NCBI GenBank assembly: GCA_947044365.1
Contig: OX345636.1
Span: 54,601,746 to 54,665,745 of the forward strand
Source: Petrosia ficiformis
Taxonomy: Eukaryota > Porifera > Demospongiae > Haplosclerida > Petrosiidae
Direction: 5' to 3'
Length of the DNA: 64,000 nt
Position 1 is the first letter of the stretch. Each line of letters begins with the position of its first letter. Shown here piece after piece: positions 24,801 through 36,800 of the stretch. The notes under the pieces are model-generated. The model ran no database searches and was not told the origin of the DNA. It saw nothing but the letters and a program-made list of their open reading frames with translations. A program made the position numbers and the translations under genes.

Positions 24801-27800
24801 CTTTGAGGACCATCTTGTGCTGTTTAACTTCACTCAGATGGACCTTCAAACATTCCAATAATCAAATATATTATTATAAGAATTATTTAATTTGTTATTT
24901 ACATGTATTTTCCTACATATGCTGTAGAACGGTATGACACCTCTTTTTTTGTGTGGATCATCTCAAGCTGTACAATTACTAGTGGATAATGGCTCTGATA
25001 TAGAGCATAAAGATTTTGTGAGTATATTATAGATGTTAATCAATATTATGACAATTATTTCATAACTTTGTAGAAAGGTTTTGAGTAATGAGTTGCTAAA
25101 CACACATACCATATATTGTGTAGCAGGAATTATTGTCAAATAGAAAATATTGGCAAATTGGCAAATTTCAAAAATTTAAATCCAGGCAAATTTTGGATCT
25201 ATACATAGAACCCATGCGAATGTATCTATCTACAATTCTGTAGTACTCCTCTAGCTACAGTGTTATTGAAAGCTAGTTATTCCAAGCATGTAATGCAGCA
25301 CAAACACTTACTTTTGAATGTTGGGTGACGCCCAGATTGAAATGATCTGTTCTCACTCATCAGCAAAGGTATGTAAAAAAATTGTATTTAATTTACTCTG
25401 AAGTTATTAACAAGATGTCGCAATAGCTTTGATAGTTTTAAAGGCATCCAGATAGGTTTCTCTGAATCTGTGGAATATAAACCTTATTAATTGTAGGTGT
25501 AGTCAATATTTTAAATTCACCAAATTTAACATTTTCAATATGCATGTTTTAGCAGATTTGCCTATATGTAAATTTCTCACTAGCTGCCAATAATTCCCGC
25601 TATCAGGTGTCAAGATGTTTGACAAGGTATTCATTTTGATGGATCATCATTACTCAGAAATAGTTTAGTCTTATTAACTATTTCCACTATTATATTATCA
25701 TAATATTAAAAAAAAAAGGATCAATAACTGTCTTAAAACAAGAATGAGACTTTGATTTAGAAATGATGTAATAATAATTATTATTATTATTAATTTGGAA
25801 ACAATGGTATCCAAATTTTGACAAAAACATAATAGTATACATGTATAGTAGTGTATAAAGAATGACTTTGAAAGAGTTACATATATATCACTCAATCGAC
25901 AAACCACTATTATCAACAATTATAGAAATTATAGTTATAGTACAGTTTATATCAAATCTCTGGTCTATTGCCTGTGCATTTGTTACACGAAAGTTTATTA
26001 CATAAAGAATAATAATTATATATAATTATGTTATTAAAAGATCTCTGTAAATAAGTCTCCACCCCAGAGGCATATCTGCCTATGAGCAGTATATAGTGTT
26101 GTATTATCATGACAATAATGATCACTTTTAGTTTAGTCATAGTTATAATATTTGGCTTACTAAAAGGGTTTTAATTTTAGTCAACTTACTAAAAGTGTCG
26201 ATTATTGGCGAATTTTCATTTTAGTTAGTTCTACATTACATGTAGATATTGCTGCAGTTCTGTCATTTAGCTATAGTTTAGAAGTCTAAATTTCATAATG
26301 TCCTTACTGAAAGGGGTTTTAATTATTGTTATAGTTAATTAAAACTATACTAATTATCATTTTGTAGCATAATAATTATAGTATTATAGCTATTTACATG
26401 TAAGTATAAATAATGTAATATTGTAATTCTTGTAGTCTTATTGTCTCTGTTAGCCCTGATTTTGTAATACAGTCAGTTATCTCTGTTACTATTCTTAAAA
26501 GTCTAAAATCATCCTTTTTGTATAAATTATATTTATTCTCTACATAATTTTACTGCTCTGTCCATTCGGCAATAAACTGTTAACACTACAATTTAATGGT
26601 TTCTTTCTTCGTGTAACCATTGTGGGATTATGTCATCATTATAATTATCATAACATTTTTCTAGACTGTATCATTGTTACTATTGGGTGTGGTTTTATAT
26701 TTTATAGAATCAAACATGTTTCTATTTGTAGTAGTAAGTGGATACATGCAGTTAATGACTCTGATATTTCTCTGAATTAAGGGCATCTTTTATAGTCAGG
26801 ACAAATTCACTAGTCGTAATAGTTTCTGCAATATGGAGGTTCCAATGTATATTTGCTGTTTATTACAGTCATCAAATAGTTAATAACTATGTTAGTTGAA
26901 ATGTCACCTGCAATAATTATTGGAAAATAGTATTTGTATAAATGTAGCATTAAATTCTCAGCTTGCTATTATTCCACTTTATATAAGAGAACAACTACAT
27001 TCTGTATTGAATATAACAATTATTGATCTTCCAAATAATAAATTCTATCAACTTTTATAATAAATATTTTAATAATAATGGGGCTGTGATTAATCAATCG
27101 ATATTGAAAATTCTTTTGATTATCGATTATAAGTCTGTAATATCGATTATGCTAAGTATTCCAGAAGACATACTTTTCAAGCATGTGACGGCAAGTAATG
27201 TACAATATGGAACTGATAGGAAGCCTTTTTGATCATCAAATGGGAGTGGTTTCCTGTATTATTTGACTTAATTGGCCTAATTACTTCCGCTGATTTTAAT
27301 CGATTATCAATCAACTTGAAGTTAGTGATAATCGATTTCAGAATCTCAGCCGATTCGCAGCCCTAAATAGTAATCATTAATTTTGTTTTTATGTAGATAT
27401 TCTCATTTGAATAAATTATTCACATTATCATGTACTTTTATATCTTCATTGTATTTAATTCAGATTATAAAGACTATTACCATACCTTTGTTTATACTTA
27501 CATAAACTTGTTTGAATTCTCATTAGTTTATATCTTATAATTCGGTTACATTGATCAACATGACATTAAATGTAGTATCCTATCAAAACACTAAATTGTT
27601 TTTAATTAGTAATAGGATCATGCAGTTCTAATATGAATTAATTGTACAAAGTGTAAACAATCACTTACATTATTTCTTTTACATAGAGAGGATGGACACC
27701 TCTTTATTTGGCTGCTCGTGAGAACAGGATAGATGTATTATCTGAACTTATATGTCATGGAGCAGCTCTAGATATACGAGATAATGTTAGTTCTATTAAC

Positions 27801-30800
27801 ACACTATACTATAGTAATCATAATGTTGTTGTACTAATTCCAGTGGTAATACATATTTTCATTACTAATTGAATTCTGTGATTATAAAGAACGGCTAATG
27901 TATACAGATCTGTGTCATAATATTATATCTTGTATGATCACAACAGTGTCACAAGTATGACTTTTACAAACAAAATGATTTACGTTAGTCTTCAGTAATG
28001 TAATGTAAATGAATTAATTGTAAACAGTCTCTGTCTTTTACCATTTTTGTGACATAGGACTACAGTTATTATTATTCTTTTCAAATATATACATTCAATA
28101 AACACATCATGAGCCCAAAGAAAAATGACCTATTTAGTTTCCATGTGTGACTAAAAGAAGTTTAGATTTCATTATGTATAAACCACAATGTACATTGTGT
28201 AGGTAGTATAATATTATTGTTTAGTCCAGCCATGTTTATATAATTATACAGAAAAACATTTCATAAATGTATTTTTTTGGTGTATACATGTATGTGGTTA
28301 ACATGTGCACAACAATGTGTACACAACTACTCATGTGCCTATTAATTAGTCTGATGGCACTGCCTCTTTACTGGTAGGAGAAAGGGTCTGGGACTTGTGA
28401 CTTGTGTTACCAGATTACTCCAGCTCAAACCACACTAGCTCTACTTCACATGTAATAATTACAATATTTTATGTAAATATCTTTGTATTATACATTTGAA
28501 CTGGTATAACAATTAGTATTAATTTTGAATGAAACGGAAGTAAACCAGAAATTGATAACTATTATTATAGTTAGTAATTAATTTTTAATAAGTAACTTTA
28601 ATAATTATTATAACTATCGCGTGCAAAAAAAAGCAAAGTCTGTACCTTTACTGGTGGAAGATTTGCCTACCAAATTTGAAGAATCTAGACGAAACGAGAA
28701 AGATGAGAGGTGAACGTGGCTTATAATTATTATACTTTCAAATCTATTTTAAGTAGCTATTGTTTTAAAATTATTTTTTGTAACAGTAATACTGACATAC
28801 AATCATATAAAAGCAGTACATCATAATATTGTATAATAACTTATTAATTAACAAGTAAATAGATATACAGGTAAAAATGTATCTACATAAGTGATACATA
28901 TATAGCAACTCATTAAGTGATAAATAACTTCATATGAATAGTCTCATCACTGGAATATTCACATTTGGTAGGGGAATCTGACACCAATAAAGGTATAGAC
29001 TTGGATGTTTTGAATTGTGGAGGTAGAGGTTGTGATGATGAAGATGATGACAGAGAGTCATGCTCATTGCTATAGAAATTTAAATGAGTTCAGAAGTCAT
29101 TTCTTTCTTTCACGTAGCTACGTTTGTTTTTTCGCACATGATAATATTAAGATTAAATAATTTTATTCAAATTATAGTTATAAATTTCTGGTTCTGTTCC
29201 ATTCTGGGTTTTATACCTTCCCACCTAAATTATATTATACACTTAGCCAAATTTGATCAAACACTTACATATACATATACCTTTAATCACTCGCTATTCA
29301 GCCATTTTGTACAAGAAGCCAACAAATTTGGAATTAATTGTAGCTACCAAATTTGATTGACCAACCTCCTGTACAAAATGGTGGAGTAGTGAGCAGTTGT
29401 AGCTAATTATTTGATCAAAATTATATTGTGGTAGAGTACAACTTGTTCCTATTTTGTATACAAAATAGGAACAAGTTGTACTCTACCACAATATAATTGT
29501 CACATATAATAAGAGTAGTACTAATGTCATTAAGCCTTAGAGGACTGAGCTTGTTTTTCAAAATTCTTCCCATTTCTAAAGTGGGGTGCCAACACCAAAC
29601 TATCAACAATAACACCTTAGCTCTCTCTATAGTTTATAATCTTTTCACTGAGTACATACATTGCTCAATGAATGATTAGATTGTTAATCCACTAAAACAC
29701 ATTATGTTAAATGTAGTATACTATCAAGACACTAAATTGTTTAATATAATAATTGAGTTATGCAGTTCTAATATGAAGTGATTGTACCAAATCTAAAGAT
29801 TTACTTATATGATCTCTTTTACATATAGAGAGGATGGACACCTCTTCATGAGGCTGCTAACTTCAATAGGGTAGATGTATTATCTGAACTTATACATCAT
29901 GGAGCAGCTCTGGATATACGAGATAATGTTAGTTCTAATAACACACTATTATACTATAGTAATCATTATGCTGTTGTACTAATTCAAGTGGTAATACATA
30001 TTTTCACTACTAATTGTAAGTACTTTCTTTTACCATTTCAAATTGGTATCATAAGGATTGTAATTATTTTCCTTTCCAAATACATGATAAACACATGGCT
30101 ACAACCTTGAGCACTGGCTACAAGCATTCTTGCTAAGAAATTTACTTTCTAGCTCCACCTATTTTAAGTTATGTGTTGTGCTCGTGATTTCTACAATGTG
30201 TAAGCTTTTTCTGAAGACCTCACTTTGTTAAACGATTCACAAAGGACCTTTCTTTCTTTTTGAGTTAAACAGAGACTAAAATGTAAGACAATTTTATAGA
30301 GATAAGATACACGTATTTTTCATTCACTTTTTGTATTTAATATAGATATTAAATTGAGTTCAGTTAATAGCATCCACTCAGTCCTTCACAGTTTTACTTC
30401 AGTTGATAGCAGAATTTCCATCCTTGATTTTTGTTACTTTATACTTATTGTATGGATTAAACAATCTGAAGTTAACCTTTTCATGACTATATTACTCAGA
30501 CCCATACAAATGATCAATGATGTATATTTAATGATTATAATCTTTTGGTGTATTATGTTTATCAGGAGCGCATGAACCCCGCCGATACGGAGAAGGAGTG
30601 TACAACTGCTATATAAAACGCTGTGTCAACCTTTGTCGAACGAATTGCACAAAAGGCACATATATGGGCAAACACTAAGCAGACAAGGTGGAAGCACTAA
30701 GTGGCTGACGATAAACAAACATTTATTAACAACCTGTACCCAATGTATACTAGTATAGTATTAATGTAAACACTAATGGAGTTAGGAAGAAGAAAGGCAG

Positions 30801-33800
30801 CTGTAGTGAGCCTAGTCCCACAAAAGAGAACCAGATCAACATCATTTGCTTCACTACCTCAAGAGGCAATGAAGAATATGGGAGTGTATAATATATGTGG
30901 CAGCCAAAAAGGAAAAAGCTACAGCACAAAACAATGATGGATAGACTTCACAAGAACCGACTTTAATACAAATAATTCCTCAAATGCATCAGCATCCACT
31001 TCTCTCACTGTGCTTGTAAGATATTCTTCAACAGCCGTCTAGTAGTACGTTTAGGTTTCATTGCCATTTATATCACATGCAGGATACAGTGCTAGAAGTG
31101 TATGTTTACCACTAGCACATTATGAATATCATTATCTCACGTACATTCGTTCGTCATATGTTGACACAGCTTTCATATAGCTGTTGCACGCTTCATGCAC
31201 TCCTGTGTTTATAAATGATTATTGTTCGTTTCATAATTTAGAGGTAATTATAATCACATTTATAATTGTTTCATAATATATCATTGTTTACAGGACCGAG
31301 AGACAGTTCTAGATATAGCAAAACGAAAAACAATGGAGGAATGTGTGAAAGTATTGGAAGAGGCTATGGTGTGTGAAATTATATAATTTTCATCACTTGG
31401 GCCAAATCAATTAAATTACTTGTTTATCAAATTTGCCGACACTGTTTAAAGTTAAAAGAGAGCTATGGCGCATGTGCAGTAGATACAGCGTGTGGGTGTT
31501 TGTGAACCATACAGTGCTAACATGGCATCAGACTATGTAGTAGCTGTTGTTAAGCTTGCCCCATTAGTACGTTTATAAGCCAAAACTGTAAAAATATCTC
31601 TCTTTTCATCCTTCTGGGATTGTCTACTTATTTTAGTGGCAGAAGGTTCTCTCCTGATGATATTTAGTGGTTTATTTCCTCAAATACACAAGTTGTACAA
31701 CTTCACCATGATGTGTCAGTCTGTGTTCTCTTTGATTGTAAATTTGTTTTGTTTAAAGTACAGCACCCATTGAAGCAACATATTATGGTGCACCATATGT
31801 ATGCTTTCCTAATGTGTGTGCTCACTGTGGTTCTAAGCAGGTGTTGATAACAGGAGAAGGAGTTAAACAACTAAAAGAACAATATTAAACTGTTCGTCCT
31901 ATTTGTGAAACTTGCAGAAACAGTGGCAAGAATTTTATAACTCGTGGACCTAAGAATGTTTGGGGGAAAAACGTAACTCTCACTATTGTTCCTAAATATT
32001 TTTTTAACCAAAAATCTTTTTGTAATTTCAAAAATTTTAATTAATAATCATGTCAGGAAGTCGTGACATATATGATAATATACAGAGTTAAAATTAAATT
32101 TTTACCTACCTACCTACCTACCTGTATTTGTTCTTGGGAATACCATTAAACAAGTAATTTAATTGGTTTACATTAGTTTAATGTATATTATTATATGCAC
32201 TTCACTACACTATATTTATACTTTCCTAATCATATGATCTAATCCTACTCATATTTGTATAGTGATTATGTTTATTAGTAATCCATTAAAATCTGATTCT
32301 GTTACTACTATTGAGATTTGTTAATTATTTCCTTATAGCAGAAACAAGAAGTTCACAAGCCTTTGGATAAACCTGGTGAGTAAATATGATATTGTTTTAA
32401 TGGTTATATATACATGTACATGTACATTGTATTATTAAATTTGTAATGGTTGTCAGGTCTGCTATTTGGGTGGGCAACAGAAAGCAAGAGCCGAGAATGG
32501 ATTGTTTTATAATTAACAAAGGACTAATCGCTCCTTGTCTAAATAAGTATCCAATTGTAAAAATCTAATTTCTCCTGACTTCTGTAGTAGAACCTCATAC
32601 ATCCTGACACATTAGGAAGCAAAAGTTATTACTTTAGAATGAGGTCCTACTGGATGATATTGAATAGTTGTTTTGAATTATAATACTTATATGTTGTAAC
32701 AGAACAATATCTATACTTTTACTTTTACTGATATCAACTCTCCCTTCAAAAGCAAAAAATGCCCTTATTTATACAGAACAAAAAAAATCTTCTAGAACAT
32801 TCTAGACATGACCTATCTAAATTAAAGAAAAAACAAGAAACTTCCAGAAACTAATCAAAAAGGTGACAAAGTATGATATCACCACTGTAATGATATAGAA
32901 CCAATAAATGATTTTTAAAACATATATATTCCACATAAACTAATATATATATACATCCTTATCCAATGAACCAATCCTTGACACTCCACTCTCCTTCTCC
33001 GGCAGTAAACTAGTTTGCTGCTACACGGCTACGGGACAATGAGTCAGCATTCTTATTCTTCAATCCAGCTCAGTGTTCTACAGAGAACTGGTAATGTTGG
33101 AGGGCCAGGCTCCATCGGCACAGTCTACTGTTGTTTTCTTTCAGTCGATCCAACCACTGTAAGGATCAATGATCTGTTTGAATAACAAATTTCCTTCCCA
33201 GAAGGTAGACTCTGAAAGCACTTACTGCTAGTTTAATAGCCAGACTCTCCTTCTCGACAGTAGAGTATCGTTCCTTCCGGGGTAGAAGTTTCCTACTAAA
33301 ATATCCAACTGGATGCTCTTCACCATCAGACCCAACTTGACTTAGTACGGCTCCTACTCCTCGGTCAGAGGCATCGGTCTGCAAAATGAAAGGTCTTGTG
33401 AAGTCTGGACTCCGTAAAATGGGACGGGAGCACAACAACTGTTTTAATCGTACAAATGCCTCATCACATGGTGCACTCCACACAACTTGGTTTGGGTTGG
33501 ACTTCTTAGTTAGGTCCGTCAAAGGGGCGGCAATGGAGGAGTATTCTGGAATAAAGCGTCGGTAATACCCGGTGAGACCTAGAAAAGTTCTCACCTGTTT
33601 CTTTGTTTCAGGTTCCGGAAACTTGTGTACAGCCTCAAGTTTGATTGACTCTGGTCGGATGATCCCACTCTCCACAATGTGACCCAAGTACACGCACTGT
33701 TTCATGGCAAATTGGCATTTACTAGGTTTAGCTGTGAGACCGGCCTCTTGGAGACGTTTCAACTCCTTCCGTAGGTGGTCTAGGTGCTCTTCCCATGAAC

Positions 33801-36800
33801 TACTGAAAATTACCAAGTCATCCAGGTATGCTGCTGAAAAGTCCTGATAACCATTAATGAGACGATCCATGAGACGTTGGAAAGAGGCTGGGGCTCCAAT
33901 TAACCCAAATGGTAACACCTTAAACTGAAATAACCCAAAGGGAGTGACAAATGCTGTCTTGTGTTGATCCTCAGCTGCGACAGGCATCTGCCAGTATCCC
34001 CTAGTTAGGTCGATAGTAGAAATAAATCTAGCATTTCCCAGTCTATCAATCAAGTCATCGATTCGAGGCATTGGATATGCCTCTATCCCGGATACAGCAT
34101 TTAGTCGGCGGTAATCCACACACAATCGAAGTGTGCCATCCTTCTTCTTAATCAGGACTATCGGGGAAGCCCATTCGCTAAAGGATGGCTCGATGATACC
34201 ACACGTTCCATCTCCTTTAATTCCTTTTCCACACTGTCTCTGTAGGCATGGGGCAACCTATACGGCGGTAGCCTCACTGGTCGAGATTCTCGGGTATCAA
34301 TGTGATGTTGCAACATATCTGTTCTTTGTGGCTTGTTACTAAAAACCTTCCTGTATTCACTTAACAGTCCTTCTAACTCTCTCTTTTGCTGAATGTCCAG
34401 TTGGTCCCCGAGGGAGATATCACCCCTGGGATCATCATTCCACACAGGCACTTCGGTATCTGCTTCTTCATCAATGTTTTCTTCGGTAAAATAACTCTTC
34501 TCCACCGATCGCCGTACATGGAAAGCCTTCAACATGTTGATGTGGAATACTCTTCTTCTCTTTCTTCTGTCATGCATATCCACCAAATAAGTCACTTTTC
34601 CCATATGTTCCACAACTTGATAAGGTCCTTGCCACTGGGCTAATAGCTTATTAGAAGAGGTAGGTAGCATAACCAAGACTGGATCTCCTATTTTAAACTC
34701 TCGTAGTCTGGCCCCACGGTCATACCACTGCTTCTGTTTCCCTTGTTCTTTAAGTTATGTTGTCTTGCACTATTTCGGACATGTCCTTCAGCTTCTCCCT
34801 CATAGATAGAACGTAGTTCACCACACTTTCATCACTTCTAGTATTCGTTTCCCAGGTTTGTCTTAGTATGTCTAAAGGACCTCTTACTTCTCTACCATAG
34901 AGCAATTCAAATGGGGAAAACCCTGTTGACGATTGAGGTACTTCCCTGTAGGCAAATAGCAAGTAAGGGATCATCTTATCCCAGTTCTTTCCTTCTTTGT
35001 CGACTGACTTGCGTAGCATACTCTTCAGGGTCTGGTTGAATCTTTCAACCAAACCGTCCATTTGTGGATGATAGGGACTCGTACGGATGGACTGCACATG
35101 CAGTAATCTATATAATTCTGCCAGCAACTGTGAAGTGAAGTTGCTTCCTTGGTCGGTTAGGATTTCTTGGGGAACTCCAACTCTGGCAAAGACTCCAATG
35201 AGTTGTTCAGCAATATGTTCGGCATCTATAGTACGTAGTGGAATAGCCTCAGGGTAACGAGTGGCATAATCACACAACACCAGTATGTATCCGTTTCCTG
35301 TTTGGCTTCTAGGAAGTGGTCCTACAATATCCATAGTTATCCGAGAAAAAGGTACCGAGATTACTGGTAATGGAATTAGAGGGCCTCGTCTTACCCCACG
35401 ATGAGTTGCCTTCTGGCAAGTCACACAACTTTGGCAGAAGTTTTCAATGTCTTTAAATACTGTAGGCCAGTAAAATCGGCGTAGAACTCTCTGTCTCGTT
35501 TTCTCCTTCCCCAAGTGTCCGGCAATAGGAACATCATGAGCAAGCTCTAACTCAGTTTGTCGGCACTGAGTAGGTAGTACAAGCTGTTCGATTGCTGCCT
35601 CGTCACCTCGTCCAGGTGGTATCCATTTCCTATAAATGATTCCCTCTCTCTTGTAGAATCCAACCCCTGCTGCACTGAATTTACCATCCGCAGCTTATCG
35701 CACCTTCATCAGGGTCGGATCTTTATTTTGGATCTCTCTGAGCTCGTCCGCTGTAATATCTAAAATGTCAGGAGTACTCTCCGGTGTCGTATGATACTGT
35801 TGCCGTACAGCACGCCTCTGTTCTTTGCTCAGGGTGGGGGATACTTCCGACGATTCTTCATGTTCTGAACCAGCTCTCTCAGAGTCCACGGCCGGGTTTG
35901 GCTTGGCCCCGGTACGAACTTCTTTCTCTCTTCGAAGAATTTCTTCTTCCAACTGCTGGCGTGCTCGAGCTCGAGTAGTCACCACCAGAACATCTTCCAA
36001 TTTAGATTTCTTGGACTGTCCTCCCAGCAATTCAGTCAGCTGAGGTACATCTGTTCCAAGTAACACTGCTGCTGGTAGCGTATCAGACACTGCCACTTCC
36101 ACAGTGATTGGTAGACCATCCACTTCCATATTAACATCTGCAAGAGGGTATAATACGGTATCACCATGTGCACACCTTATAGTTACGGCATCTCCTTCCT
36201 TCAGTTTATGTGGAGGTACCCACGACTTGTGAATCATGGTTCTGGAGCAACCTGTGTCTAATAGAATTTTGTTAACTTTCTTACCCTCTACTAGTCCACT
36301 CTGGTATACTTCCGGTTTCTTTTGATCTCCACAATGAAGTGCATCCTTCTCGGGGCAATTCCGTGCGGGGTGTCCACACTTCTTACAGTTAGAACACACC
36401 ATAGCACCATTAGTACCTGGAGCACTTTTTTTCTTTCGGCAATCTCTCTCAAGATGACCCAACTTCCCACAGAAGTGACATTTCCTCTGGTCCTGAGCTG
36501 TTTTCTTGAATTCTGTTCTTTCTTGTCTAGGTTCATGTTGTCTAGCCAGTTCATATTCATCAGCTAGCTCTCCTTTGGATTACGCTCCATCACCCATAGT
36601 CTCTTCTCGGGTTATAGGGTGTTTAGGAACTGCTCTATTCCTACTACTTCATAGACTTCCTCCACCGTAGAACACTCCTTTAGCCATTTTGTCTGAAGAT
36701 CCATCATCCTTATGGCTAACTCCCGGTTCGTCTCCCCTTCCATGCTCGTCGTAGTCCGGAACCGCCTTCGGTATGCTTCTTCATTAATGTCATAACGGGT

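Larger units (their letters stand above)
27560..30020. repeat. Exon-containing direct duplication (two copies)
   Basis: Bases about 27560-27860 and about 29700-30015 are homologous well beyond the exons: both introns share TAAATGTAGTAT.CTATCAA, TGCAGTTCTAATATGAA, the acceptor region and, after the donor, TTAGTTCTA.TAACACACTA. The gap between copies holds unrelated intron and MITE sequence. Confidence 0.85.
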
